NCBI GenBank assembly: GCA_029339195.1
Contig: JAPTJF010000046.1
Coordinates: 162,810 to 226,809, forward strand
Direction: 5' to 3'
DNA length: 64,000 nucleotides
Origin: Micractinium sp. NFX-FRZ
Taxonomy: Eukaryota > Chlorophyta > Trebouxiophyceae > Chlorellales > Chlorellaceae
Position numbers and translations under genes: made by a program. The notes beneath the pieces are model-generated. The model did not search any database. It was given only the letters and a program-made list of their open reading frames with translations, and was not told the origin of the DNA. Shown here in pieces: positions 33,769 to 44,914 of this stretch (the first letter of the stretch is position 1; the number at the start of each line of letters is the position of its first letter).

Positions 33769-34303
33769 GAGTGACAGACTGGGAGCACTGGGAGCACTGG
33801 TACGACTTTCACACTTTCCTGCCCCCTTCCTCCTGGGAGCGAGCGGCACGCTTTCCACTTTCCACGCTTTGTGCCACCGTATCCAGGGGACTGCCTTTGC
33901 ATTGCCTGTTGTCGGGAATTGCTGGCCCCCTTCCTCTGCAGCACCCTCGCTTACTAAGTAGTACGCTTCATTTTCTGCACTCCAACTTGAAGTGTGATGC
34001 CACCATCACCACGGGTGCTTCTTGTTTTTTTTGTTTTTTGTGGCATCACCAGCGCCATGTTACAGCGTCTTGAGGAGCATGCAAGGACAGATGATCGATC
34101 AACATAAGAAGGGGTGTTACCAGCTAGCACACTGGCAGGCATGCAGGCGTGACGACCAAAGAGGCAGGACCATTGCCAGCCACGGCCACGTCAGCTTGGT
34201 TGGATGTCCTGAGATAGGGCTGCGCAGCTGAGTAGGGTTCGAGTGGCTGTGAGCTTAAGCAAGCCGTGGTGATCGTTTCTGCAGAGCGTGCCCACCCGGA
34301 AAG
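33769..34303. other. Intergenic region, metal ATPase 3' / prolyl hydroxylase 5'
   Basis: Tandem gene pair, so this holds the ATPase 3' UTR (with a T-rich tract near 34020-34040) and the hydroxylase promoter. No gene seen. Confidence 0.45.
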
Positions 34304-37244
34304 ATGAGGGCTGCAGCGCTCTCTCAGCCGTCTGTTCTCGTAGCTGACCGCCCCAGCGCACACCCGGCACGCACCACAGCGCGGGGAAGTTACAGCAGGC
34401 TGCGAACAGCAGCGCCGCGAGATGCGGTTGAAGGAGCGGCGGGTGTCGCGCAGCCCCCGCCGGCGCCGGCGCAGCAGCGCATTGGCAGCAGCGAGGCGGC
34501 CCGCCTGTGGCGTGCCTACCCGCACATCGACCGCCGCTTCCCAGGGCTGGAGCAGGTGAGCCGCTGCTTAGTGCTGCTGCTCCCGCAGCTGCAGCCACTG
34601 CCGGTGCTGCTGCTGCCAGCTGCTGTGGTGCCCGGGCCCTGTGCACACGCTCTTGTACAGTTGCAGGCCGCCCCCTCCCCAACTGTTGCCCCTCTCCACA
34701 CCCCCCTGCCAAGCAACACAGGTTCACGCAGACCCGCCAGTGTATGTTGCGCACAGCTTCCTGCCCCCCGCCGACTGCGTTGCGCTGCGGGAGGCCGCAG
34801 AGGCGGGGCAGCTGCATCCGCTTGCGTATGACAACAAAGCTCTGGTCGACACGCACCGCCTCTGGCCGCTGGTGGGTGTGGTGGGTTGGGGAGGGCTGCA
34901 AGGGAGCCCACCCACAGCTCTAGCTGTGGTGGTTGCATGGTAGTGGGCAAGAGCAGGCTGGTTGGCAAAGCACAGTAGCTGACCAATTCTGTGTGCGTTG
35001 CGATGCGGGTGGTACAGTGCGAGAGTCATTGCAGCGCAGAACCGTGTAAAGTAATTCCACCACCTGCTGGCTGCTGCCAATCCTCAGCGAAGCTTGGCTG
35101 CATATGACACGCTCCATCTCCTCTTCTTCCCGCCGACTCTTTTGATGCAGGCACTGGTGGTGGCTGCCGGTGCAGGCTTTGATGCCTGGCACTCCCTGGG
35201 TGCAGATGCTCCGTCAGCAGCGGCGCTTGCGGCATCAGCGGCCCCCGCGCTGCTGCGCTGGTCTGCGCTCGTGGGAGGCGTGCTGGCTGCGGCACTGGCA
35301 GCACTCAACTCGACCGTGGGCGGCCGCGTGTTCACTGGTGGGTGCTGGCATGGCAGCCAGGCGGTGTGGGGTGCCCAGGGCAGGGGTGTGGGGTGGTAAA
35401 GGGGAGGGGTGGCACAACTGCTGCGCGACGCGCTGCAGCGCGGTGAGCCGCGCCCCTGCCCTGCACACATCACCCACTGCCGTACCTATTATAGATCCTG
35501 TCTTGTGCCCCTGCAGGCACCAAGTGGACCGCCGCCAGGGACCCCTTGCACCCCACAGCACCCGCCGTCTCTCGCTTCATCCACGCCACCTCGGCCCTGC
35601 TGGGCACCCCGCCCAACCGGCTGGAAGCGCCCACGGTGTGTCCGGTAGCCAAGGCGGTAGCAACGCAGCGCAGGGTGGCAGTGGTGGTGTGTGTGTGCAA
35701 CACAGCCATAGCATGCCTGTTTTGCCGGCCAGCCGCCTTGATGTTGCGGTAATGGGGGAGCCACGGCTGGAAGCGTGACCCAGCTGGGCTCGTTGGCCAT
35801 CAGAAGAGATGAGAGGCAATCATTGGCTACCTGCTGATGCACTTCAAGCTTCCTAGGACTATAGAACCTTTGGGCGCCAGGCTTGAGTATGGCGCATTGG
35901 CGGGTGCACGCCCCATGCAGGTCACGCGGTACCGGCGAGGGCAGTACCAGCGCATCCACTTTGACGCTCGCCCTGACGGCGACCCAGCCGGGCTGAAGCA
36001 CTTCCTCGAGGTGCGGTGGGGGCTAAGGGCGCGAAAGGTTTTTTGGAGCAGAGTACACAGTTTGTGGAGCAGAGTATACAGAGAGTGGAGCAGAGTATAC
36101 AGAAAATGCACACATGTGGGCCGGGCTGGCGGCAGGGCAGGGAGGGCGTGGACCGGCTTAGAGAGAAGAGGAGTTGGCAGGAGCGTGGGCTGGGCAGCCA
36201 CAGTGCAGGCTGTGCAACGGTCCTTTCCTGGGATCCACACAAGGTGCCGCTGCTGCGCCAGCGGCCGTCTTCCCTTCTGCCTGCGCCACCCACTGCCTTC
36301 CCACCTCTCTATCGCTGCTCCGTTCATAAACCTGCCTCCCCTGCTGCCCGCCCGCGGCCCGTTTGTATGTCCCAGCCGGGCAGCACATGATGAAGGTGGT
36401 GATGTGCCGCCCTGCTTCCTCATCTCTTCTGCCTCCCCTGCTGTGGCCCCCCGTCTACACCCCCCTCCTCCTCTGCCCCCCCACAGGCAAAGCAGGCAGC
36501 GCCTGGTGCAGGCGGCTGTGTGCCACTGGGACTGAGCCTGAACAACCTGTGCCTACTTTGAAAACACAGTTGTTGTGTTGCATGCTGTTGTGCAGGCCGG
36601 CGGGCAGCGCCTGGTGCAGGTGGTGGTCTACCTCAACTCGTTGGGGCCCGACCAGGGGGGCGGCACCCACTTCCATCACCCATGCATGGGCGGACTCACG
36701 ATCCAGGTGGGCAGAGGGCACAGGTGTGTGCGGGGCTCGTCACAGCGCGGCTGGAGGCACTTAGGCGGCTCTGCCTGGATTGCATGCTGTGCTCTGGCCT
36801 CGGCACGTGAGCGCACTGCTTTGACGGTGGTAGTGGCAGGCCCGGTGGATGGAGCGCACTCACAAGTGGTGTAACGGCAAGCAGAGATGCACCGCAGTCG
36901 GCACTGGTGGCATGCTCTCGCTTTCTGTCGCTTTGCGCGATGACAGGGTGAGCAGCGTGTACACCGCTCAAGCCTTTCCACACATGCGCTGTGCCCCTTG
37001 CATCCACGCCCGCCCCCGCCACTGCCTGTGCCCCCACCATTTGCCCGCCTGCCTGCAGCCCCGCTGCGGCGACGCGCTCATCTTCTTCCCAGCCTTTGCC
37101 GACGGGAGGTTTGACGAGCGCATGGCGCACAGCGGGCAGGCTGTGCTGGCGGGCGAGAAATGGATCCTCAACACCTGGGCCTGCCAGCGGCCGGTGCCCA
37201 CTGCTCTGACTCACCTGCCGGCACCTGCGCACAGTCATGTGTAG
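34304..37244 (+). CDS. Prolyl 4-hydroxylase-like 2-oxoglutarate/Fe(II) dioxygenase
   Basis: Exons 34304-34555, 34722-34871, 35151-35337, 35517-35635, 35921-36010, 36595-36705, 37059-37244; 364 residues, in phase. The N-terminal ~60 residues are basic and Ser/Ala-rich and may be a plastid or secretory leader. The catalytic double-stranded beta-helix starts at VTRYRRGQYQRIHFDARP with Fe ligands His249 and Asp251. It continues through VVVYLNSLGPDQGGGTHF to GDALIFFP and HSGQAVLAGEKWILNTW, with distal ligand His327 and 2-oxoglutarate-binding Lys337. All active-site residues of the P4H family are present. An unusual Ala-rich hydrophobic stretch (WSALVGGVLAAALAALNS, about residue 180) sits before the core and could be a membrane segment. 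Hydroxylation of wall or matrix proteins is plausible; the substrate is not shown. Confidence 0.88.
36044..36106. repeat. Three tandem copies of a GGAGCAGAGTATACAG-type unit
   Basis: A ~22-base unit (TGGAGCAGAGTATACAGAGA and variants) occurs three times in a row in the intron after prolyl hydroxylase exon 5. Confidence 0.85.
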
Positions 37245-38133
37245 CCCCCCTGGCGCCGCCCCCCTCTTCGTCGCCCCCCAGATGCTGGCAGCACACGAGA
37301 GCTTCCCGGATGTTGGCAGCACACGAGAGCTTCCCGGCGGGCTATCCCCACGAATGCCTCCCCACTGAACAGCCAGAATTGAAAAGCAATTGATTGAGGG
37401 ATGAGAATGAATGATACGACAGGCGGCGCAGTGCTTTGAGCCGCCGCGCTGAGACGCAATGGCAACCTTATCGTCTGCAAACGCATATGTGTGTTTCATG
37501 TTTTTAGCTTTGATTCGACCGGGCGCACCAGCGCCAACCTTGTAGCCTTTTTGAATGGCCACCTCTTTTTGAACACTTGCCTCTTTTTGCACTGCCTGTT
37601 TGAAGTACTCCTGCCACTGTGCATCACTGGTTTATGCCTCGTGCCCTCCTGCCGGGCTGTGTATGCTTGCCCACCTCCTCACCTCCCCCCCGCCTCCAAA
37701 ACCCAACGGCCTCTTTCCTTCCAAAGCTGCCTAGGCTTTGCTTGCACAAGTTGTTGAGCAAGTTCCCAACCTCATGCAAAGGATCTCTAGAATCAAGGTC
37801 ACAGGGTTTGCATGGCACAGGGCTGCGTACAACACAATACATAGCAGTGCGGTTTGGTAGTCTGGAATCTGTCTGAAATTGGTGCAGAGAGTAAGCTCAA
37901 AGGATGCAATTACCAGGCGCTCAGTTGCACGGGCAAGCAGCGAGCAAGAACGGGAGGCAGAACAGGAGGGCACTTCATGAGGGCAGCCTGAGCCTTCCAC
38001 TGCCCCTCACTTTTCGCAAGCGCCCCAAAGGGCACAGTCACCCCTCAAAGCAATGAAACATCACAGACGGCCGGCGCGCATGTGCCTCCCCGTTGAAAGA
38101 AACAGGGGGCAGGCGGCTGGCGCCCTGCAGCCT
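37245..38133. other. Convergent intergenic region, prolyl hydroxylase / DUF1499-like gene
   Basis: Nearly 0.9 kb, partly T-rich around 37490-37620, with a 28-bp direct repeat just after the hydroxylase stop. No coding exon recognised. Confidence 0.5.
37281..37336. repeat. 28-bp direct tandem repeat
   Basis: The unit beginning GATGCTGGCAGCACACGAGA occurs at 37281-37308 and again at 37309-37336 with one base different. It is in the 3' flank of the prolyl hydroxylase gene. Confidence 0.9.
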
Positions 38134-39842
38134 TCACTCCTCGAAGCACTCCAGCAAGTCGCAGCCGAGCAGGCGCCAGCCTAGCACCTGGCGCACGTCC
38201 CGCAGCCGCTGCCGCTGCGCCCCAAAATCCGTGATGGGCTGCTGAATGGGCCAGATGTACTTGACCTGAGCTGCCATGCTGCACGAGGCAAGAGGGGAGG
38301 CGGGGCGGAGGAGAGAGGCTCTCAGGGATGGCAGGCGACTCTGTTGAAGCATCCGGCACTGCACAACACCCCATGCCGGCAGCAGCAGCAGCGGCAGCAG
38401 CAGCAGCGGCAATGACAGCAGCAGCAGCAGCAGCGGTGGCAATGGCAGCAGCGGCAATGACAGCAGCAGCAGCAGCAGCGGGGGCGATGGCAGCAGCGGC
38501 AGGCAGCCCCCCAGCAGCCAGCCAAACGCGCAGCCCGCCCAGAAACCCGTTGCTGGACATACTGGAAGTGCGAACACTGGCATGTGCCACCCACCCACCT
38601 GCGAAAGGTGACCAGTGGCGGCTCGCTCTCATACGGCGCCCGCTGCACGCTGATGAGCACCCTGCCGGGGTTGAGGAGGGGCACGGGGTGGGTGCAACGC
38701 AACCTGTGAGAAGGCCGCCCGCAGGACCCCCCTGCCTGCAGACCAAAGCGCTGCCTGTGCCCCTCCCACCACCTCTACCCCCCCGGCACCACCACCATGA
38801 CGTGCTGCATCTCATCTCAGCAGCTGCCTGTGCTCACTCAATGTCGTCATGGTCAAACAGCCGGTCGGCCACGGCCCAGCGCCGGTACTCGCTGGTGGGG
38901 CTGGAGGAGGAGGACACCAGCTCAGCTTCCGGCGCCACCTGGCATCGAGGTGTTGGGGGGGTGTTGTTGCTGTCAAGGTATGCAACCCAGTTTGTGGCCG
39001 ATGTGGTGGGGGTACTGCTGTGCCCAGTATGCATGACCCAGTTCATCAGTGCGACACTCGGTGTCACCCAACTCATTGTTCTCCCACAAAAGCAAGGGTT
39101 CTCCCACCAAAAGTGCGGCTCCGTGTGTAAGCAACCTCCCATGCCTGCTCACCTTCCGCAGCGCTCCCTCCACCTCCGCCATGGCCTCGTCCAGCCGCCC
39201 CTGGGGGGCCTCCCATGCGGGCATGTAGGTCTGTAGGGGAAGCGGGAAGAGGGGAGGGGGGAGCAGCGAGGGACGCTGGCACGGCCTGACGTGAGCTCGG
39301 GCGGTGTGAGCCTGGGTGTGACGCAGGCCATGATAACAGCCAGCCAGACCTCTTTGGCAAGCCCCGGCTTGGAACTGCACAGATTTCAAGTGCAGCAACC
39401 CTTCTCACCATGTTGGTGGCCGCTGTTGATACGCAGTTGGGGTTGGAATCCGTGGGGCAGCTGCGGATGCGGCCTTCAGCCGTCAGCCCATACTCCAGTG
39501 CAAAACCGCGCTGCAGCAGATTCCAGGGCAGGCGCACACATGAAGGTTGCGTTCGGGAGGGAGCGTGGCAGTTCACGGCATGCCAAGGGCCGGGAAAACC
39601 ACTGCCCAGCCCACCTGATAAGGCGTTAAATCGGCAGCGGCAGGCTGCGGCGTGCCGCCCGCCAGCGCTGCAGCGGCGGCAGCCGAGAGAAGCTGCACCC
39701 CCATGCGCCGCCACCAGGTGGTTTGTGGTGGTGCCGAAACATGACGGGCCACCCGGGGCTGCTGAGGCTGCGCCCTGGCCGAGTCTGGGGCCGGGCCGGC
39801 ACACCGGCAAGTCGGGAGGGCTGCTGGAGCTGGGTAAAGCAT
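38134..39842 (-). CDS. DUF1499-like protein, predicted thylakoid lumen (Tat substrate)
   Basis: Exons 39842-39615, 39510-39409, 39230-39153, 38938-38838, 38661-38599, 38278-38134; 238 residues, in phase. The first ~70 residues form a bipartite plastid leader: a basic, Ser/Pro/Ala-rich transit part, then WWRRMGVQLLSAAAAAALAG ending in AAA before Asp71. The twin arginine plus AxA pattern is that of a Tat-route lumen signal. The mature part has RSCPTDSNPNCVSTAA, the Cys-containing opening of DUF1499 proteins, then AMAEVEGALRKV, YRRWAVADRLFDHDDIEV and LISVQRAPYESEPPLVTFRR. It ends with a ~48-residue conserved-looking tail (YIWPIQQPITDFGAQRQRL ... LGCDLLECFEE). Family assignment rests on the CPxxxNPNCVST motif and order. 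Role unknown. Confidence 0.75.
38377..38500. repeat. (GCA)n-rich minisatellite in intron 5 of the DUF1499-like gene
   Basis: Blocks of GCA/CAG interrupted by GGCAATGACAGC occur two to three times. The open frames it creates on both strands are not exons, because flanking exons splice across it in phase. Confidence 0.85.
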
Positions 39843-40141
39843 GGAAATCGTGATCAGATTGCTGCAATTATGACAAAGCGGGTGGATGAGCAGATGCTGC
39901 AGGGTTGCCAGAACCCCAATGTACTGCGCCCGTACCGCCGTTGCCGCCGTGCGAAATGCATGCATTCGCCACAGCTCGCGCATCGGGACGTGCTACAGCA
40001 TATAAAGTAACGATAAACACCGACTGAGCTTGCCGACGCCACAGGGCGCATGCCGTTCCTGCCTGCGGCTTCTTCACACCCCAGAAGCGCGTGATTTGCA
40101 ATATATACCTGCCATAGCAGCGAGCCCAATCAACCGGAGCC
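39843..40141. promoter_or_regulatory. Divergent promoter region, DUF1499-like / RPB11-fold fusion
   Basis: Only 299 bases between two start codons. ATATAAAG at about 40001 and AATATATA at about 40100 are TATA-like, the second about 40 bases before the plus-strand start. Probably a shared bidirectional promoter. Confidence 0.5.
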
Positions 40142-43049
40142 ATGAGCAAGGGTCCCGAAGTGGACGCCGCGGCGGCGCGCAAGGTGGCGGACGCATGCTC
40201 GGAGTTCAAGCTGCCCAAGGCGTCGGAGGTGCGCTAGGCGGGCGCTGCAACACGCTAGGCGGGCGCTGCAACACCAGCCGGGCAGCCGCTGGCAGGCTGG
40301 CGGCAGGCGCTGGCAGGCTGGCGGCAGCGCCGGGACTGCTCACTAGCGCAGGGCCTGCACGTCCCCCCTCCACGCTTTCAACTGTCTCCGAAACATCTCC
40401 ATCCTTCGCATTCGGTCTCGCTCGCAGGATGAGCTCAAGTCTCTGAGCCGTGAGCAGTGGATGGCGCAGTATGGCGGCGTGCTGCAGAGCGAGGAGTGGT
40501 TTGAGGGCAAGGCGCCGGGATGGAACTACGACAGGAACAGCTGGTGGGTGCTGGTGGGTGCTGCCGTGCATGCGAGCGCATGGTGTGCTGGTTGGTGGTG
40601 GTGGGTGAGCGGCCTTGTGTGTGCGCCGGCATGCAGAGGCTGCTTGCAGGGCCTCTACCCAGCGCACCCTCAGCAATACGACATGCCATGCCATGCTCTT
40701 TTTCGTTGGTCCGCGCGGCGGCTCACGTGCCAGCACCCTTCCCCTGCTACCGCTGCCGCCTCCATGTGTGCTGCTGCAGGTGGTTCAAGTCTGTGGGGCG
40801 GGATGGCAGCAACCAGCCTCTGTGGACGCGGCAGCAGTATCACATGCCGGAGCTCGACTGCCCAGCGGGGCGCGACCCGGAGCACAAGGTGGGCGCCGCT
40901 GCCCGCCAGCGGAGCAAGGCGTGCGGGACTGCTCTGCACTGTACCCCCAACGCCCATGCTTCCTCCCTGCAGCTTTATGGGGACAAGTGCCAGCTTGCCC
41001 TGCTAAGCCTGATTGGAGGGAGACGTGCACATTTTGCTTCCGCCGACACCTGCCCTCCCCTCCCAACCCAACCCCGCCTTGCCCACCCGCCCCACCTCTC
41101 TGCCCCGCTGCAGACGGTGGACGAGCGGCGTGCAGAGGGCCAGACGCCGCTGTGGGCGGAGCGCATGAATCTGTCGGGCTCCCGTCAGGGCCAGCAGAAC
41201 ACCACCATCTACGGGCACCGCTCCGAGTACCTGCCCTCACAGAAGACGGAAGCGCGCAGCATGGTGCGGAGCAGGGGTGGTGGTGATGGTGCAGGCTGCT
41301 GCCTGCGGGCCACAATCGCAGCGGATGTGGCATGGTGGCGGAGGCATGGGGCGCTCTGAGTGCGCACCAAAGCCGTGCCTGGCGGCCCTGTCCTCCAGCA
41401 CACCTCATTACCACGGTGTACTGCCCTGCCCCTTGCAGTACGAGCGGTACCAGCCCGCCTTTGAGCGCGTCCTTAATGACGAGCTGCCAGACGCTTCGGA
41501 CCCACCAGGTGGGGCTGCAGTGCAAGCGCTCAGCGCAAGCTGCTGTTGAGAGGTCAGACACGTCTGTCGAGTTGCTTCCTAAGGCAGCGTGCCATGCCTT
41601 CAGCCGCCCGTTTGTGCAGCGGCAGCGCTGGGCAGCAGGCTCCCTGCAGCAACTCCCTGTGCACCCTCCCCACTATATGCTCCTGCCCCCTGCCCGCTGC
41701 TCCCTCCACTCGTCCTGCTCCCTCCTGGCTGCGCATAGACAGGGATGGCAGTGGAGGGCAGGGGTGGCTGAGGGCACACTCTCCTGAAACTCAAATCAGA
41801 AGCTGCTGCTCACCTGCCTCTCTCCCGCCTCCCCTGGCCCACGTCCCTTGTGCAGATGGTCGGTACTGGAAGGCGGGCGTGGCGCAGGGAATCTCTGCTG
41901 ACCCTTACAACAAGCGGCTGGTCACGAGCGGGCGGCGGAAGCCGATTGTGCTGGGGCCACGCACGGCGGCGGTGGTGGTGGATGGGGAGAGCCACACCCT
42001 GGGGGCCGCCGTCAGCGACGTGGCGTGGCTGCAGTGAGTTTGGGAGAGCGGGGGCGGAAACGGGGATGGGTGATGGAGATGGGGGCACATTGGGGGAAAG
42101 AGAGAAGGGGGACACCTGGCACTGGTCGCACTGCTTTGTGCCAGCGTCGGCAGCGCAACAACGTGCGGTGCATGGAACGTGGGCGAATAGCGGGCCAGGC
42201 AGCTGTAGGACTGGGTGTTACATTCATGTTACACGGTGGGCAGAGGTGGTTGGGGAGGCGGGAGGCGCGCGGGGTGGGCGAGCACCAGGCTGTTCGTTTA
42301 GGGGTGCTGTCATGTCGCACCTCATCCCAAGTTGCCCTCCACCCTGCCCTGCCCCGCAGCCCGCACACAGAGCTGGCTGCCTACACCACAGAGCACCCGG
42401 TGTACCGGCACATCAACATGCGCATGCAGGTGGGAGCACAACCTCCTGTCTGCCCTGGCAGGCACAATGCGGCGCCAGCACTTGCTTCTGTGCACGCTGT
42501 GCTATGCTGCAGCGGCAGAGCATGCCGCCCTGTGCGGCTGGGCAGTGGTGTGCATTGCATGCATTGCCTCTGGACCGCACCTGCCCGCTGCCCCCAATTG
42601 GCTGTGCCCTGATGGCATGCGTGCCCCGTGCTGTGCCGTGCTGTGGTGCTGCAGACCACAGCGTCGTCGGGCGTGAGCGGGGAGCAGGCGCTGTCCGAGG
42701 TGCTGCACCTGACCAAGGACATCTTTGCAGTGGTGGGGGACAAGATGGAGGCGGCAGCGCAGGCGGAGCTGGGTGAGTCTGGGGGGGGGAGAGGTGCAAG
42801 GGGCGGGCGTGGGTTCTGGGCCGTTGCTGGCAGGCTGCAGAGACAGCTGTGGGGCGCTCCTGGAGCAAGGAGTGCATTGGTATGCGGGCAGTATCGTGTG
42901 TCCTCGTGCTGCTTGCTTTTCCGTTGTCCCGCACAGAGGCATTGGTGTGTCGAGCGGTGTGGGTCCTTACGCCCTGTGTTAAGCCTGCCCCGCCTGCCCC
43001 GCCTGCAGAGCGGCAGCAGCAGCAGCAGGCGGCGATAGACAAGTTGTGA
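40142..43049 (+). CDS. Fusion: unrecognised N-terminal domain + degenerate RPB11/AC19-like domain
   Basis: Exons 40142-40228, 40428-40543, 40780-40888, 41114-41263, 41439-41508, 41856-42033, 42360-42429, 42655-42772, 43009-43049; 312 residues, in phase. Residues 1-200 are rich in Trp/Tyr and Arg, look well folded and match nothing I know (QWMAQYGGVLQSEEWFEG, NSWWFKSVGRDGSNQPLW, TTIYGHRSEYLPS, YWKAGVAQGISADPYNKRL). Residues about 215-295 are an RPB11/AC19-type dimerisation fold: VVVDGESHTLGAAVSDVAW, HPHTELAAYTTEHPVYRHI, then an amphipathic helix. The family's HTLGNxLR is changed to HTLGAAVSD, losing the conserved Asn and Arg. A stop seems to follow CTGCAG at 42033, but a GTGAGT donor overlaps it and restores the frame. 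A canonical paralogue lies 350 bases downstream. Confidence 0.75.
40233..40274. repeat. 21-bp perfect tandem repeat in intron 1
   Basis: Two adjacent identical 21-base copies starting GCTAGGCGGGCGCTGCAA (40233-40253, 40254-40274), immediately inside the first intron of the fusion gene. Further CGCTGGCAGGCTGGCGGCAG copies follow to about 40330. Confidence 0.9.
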
Positions 43050-43395
43050 GCACGGCGGGGGCGGCAGAGAGGCTGGCGGCTGGCGGGCCCGTTCTTTCAT
43101 TCCTTGCCTCGTGTACCATTGGTGCCTTCCAGCTGACCAACCCCTCTGCTTTTCTACGTGGTAAAATCTATATTCTTGAATGCCATGCTACTCTGACAAG
43201 AAGTGGAGGGCCCGGGATGCGTCGGCATGATGTGCGCTGTGCCGGCATGATGTGCGCTGTGCCGCCATCGGGCAGGGCGCAAGGGCAGGCGTGAATAGAG
43301 GCGCGCTCGTGCTTGCACTACATGCATGTGACTCTCCCTGAGACTAGGTGTCATTGCTTTGTCTGAAGACCTGACGGCGAGCGCAACCCGCAGCG
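43050..43395. other. Intergenic region between the RPB11-fold paralogues
   Basis: The 346 bases hold the 3' UTR of the fusion gene and the promoter of RPAC2. A 20-bp direct repeat (CGGCATGATGTGCGCTGTGC) occupies 43223-43242 and 43243-43262. Confidence 0.6.
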
Positions 43396-44069
43396 ATGGC
43401 GGGTGAGTCGCAGCGTCGATAGCACGTCTCCTGCCAAATGAATATAGCAGTTTTACATTACAACACACGAGGGGCTCAAGACTGCTGTCATGCGCCCGCC
43501 CGGCTGCAGAGCACGACGACGAGGTGGCTGAGGAGCGCGCCATCGTGCTGGCACTGGACGGAGAGAGTGAGTGGAGCTGCAGGCCAGCGCCGCAGGGCGG
43601 AAGGCCTGCTCGCCACCACGCTGCCGCCGCTGGTGCCTGCCGCCGCCTGCCGCTGCCGCTGCCACTATGCCGCTGCCTGCTGCGCATCTGTTTGCTGCAG
43701 GATTCCTTGGCCACCACTCTCTATCGGCCCTGCCGCCATTGCCGGCGTCTTGTGGCGCCTGCCTGCCCTCTACCTACGTTCCTCCCCTCCGCCCCGCAGC
43801 GCACACGCTGGGCAACACGCTGCGCGACGTGATGTGGGCGCACCCCCACGTCGAGCTGGCCAGCTACACCCAAGAGCACCCCAGCATCAACGAAATCATC
43901 CTGCGCTGCCAGACCAGCACAGCCATCAGCGCGGAGCAGGGCGTGGTGGAGGCCCTGCAAATGACCAAGTCGATACTGCAGCACATGGCGGGCACGATGG
44001 ATGAGGCGGCAGCGGCCTGGGCAGCACGCAGCGGCGGCGGCGGCGGCGGCGGCGGCGGACCGCCACGCG

Positions 44070-44107
<38 letters not shown>

Positions 44108-44167
44108 GAACAGGGAGAAGAGGAGGGGGACGAAGGCGGAGAGGAGATGGAAGAAGATGACAGCTAA
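43396..44167 (+). CDS. RPAC2: DNA-directed RNA polymerases I and III subunit RPAC2 (AC19)
   Basis: Exons 43396-43402 (7 nt), 43510-43566, 43800-44167; 143 residues, in phase. AC19 pairs with AC40 to seed assembly of RNA polymerases I and III, like bacterial alpha. The sequence runs MAEHDDEVAEERAIVLALDG, then THTLGNTLRDVMWAHPHVEL with the diagnostic HTLGNxLR at 23-30. ASYTQEHPSINEIILRCQT and a long helix (VVEALQMTKSILQHMAGTM) follow. The C-terminus is unusual: Gly run, poly-Gln and an acidic end (EEDDS), all low complexity. The 7-nt first coding exon (ATG GCG G) is required to reach the acidic N-terminus in frame; a start inside exon 2 is not available. Confidence 0.88.
44030..44105. repeat. 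GGC run and CAG run in RPAC2 C-terminus
   Basis: About eight GGC triplets (poly-Gly) and about ten CAG triplets (poly-Gln), both in frame in the last RPAC2 exon. Confidence 0.9.
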
Positions 44168-44914
44168 ATGTTGTCTTGTCCCTAGGTACATTTGCTTGTG
44201 CTCTCTTTCCCTGCTGGATTCTCCCCCCGCTCCCGACCTTGTACTGCTGCCTATCTTTTCGCCACACCTATGACTGATAACCTTGCAGCCCGATTTTTGA
44301 ATGGGGCCTGGCTGTGCACACACGACCCCTCCGGCTGCCCCCGGTCAGCTGAGGCTTGCTGTCATTAGCGGAGAGATCTGTGCAGTGAGGGTGGCGGCAA
44401 GTATAGCATGTGCACGAGCGGATGAAGTGCAGGTGGCCGCAGCGTGGCACTGGTTTGGCGTAGGAAGATGGCATGCATGGAAGGCTTCTGCTGTGAGGGT
44501 ATCCCACCCGGCGGCAGATGAGGAGGAGGTGGCAGCCAAGGGGAAGATTGCGGAGGAGTATATGAGATCAAAGCTCGCCGACCTGTTGTTGGGAGAGGTG
44601 CTCACGTGTAGACTGTCATACAGCATGGTGTTGGTGTTCTATATTGGATGTTGGGCAATCCCCTGCGCTGCATGCGGCCAGTTTCTCTGCCCTGACCTGG
44701 CGGCGCACGCCGTGGCGACTGTGCTGGACGGAACGCACGTATGGCCATGGACGGGCCTGGAGCACTCCCAGCCTGCGTCGCCACTGCTTCGTGCTCTCAT
44801 TGTGCACTTGAGTAACATTCGTTCACGCCAGCGGCCCTTCGTAGTCTGACGAATGGGCTACCGACTGCTTGCAGCGTCCCCTTGCTGCCACGCCTTGTAA
44901 TTCTCGTCGGCTAG
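44168..44914. other. Intergenic region between RPAC2 and the M11 protease gene
   Basis: About 750 bases. A plus-strand frame near 44517-44600 reads EEEVAAKGKIAEEYMRSKLA and looks protein-like, but I could not link it by splice sites to a start or partner exon. Otherwise RPAC2 3' UTR and protease promoter. TGTAA at 44896-44900 could be a poly(A) signal. Confidence 0.4.

Noticed and set aside
38377..38500. Poly-Ala open frames as a coding exon
   Set aside because: Flanking DUF1499-like exons splice across it in phase; it is a GCA minisatellite.
42025..42040. In-frame stop ending the RPB11-fold fusion gene early
   Set aside because: CTGCAGTGAGTT contains a strong GTGAGT donor overlapping the stop; splicing there to 42360 restores the HPHxELAxYTxEHP motif shared with RPAC2.
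44301..44849. A 182-codon plus-strand frame between RPAC2 and the M11 gene
   Set aside because: Only a short piece looks protein-like; no splice partner, no domain, and the ends are low quality.
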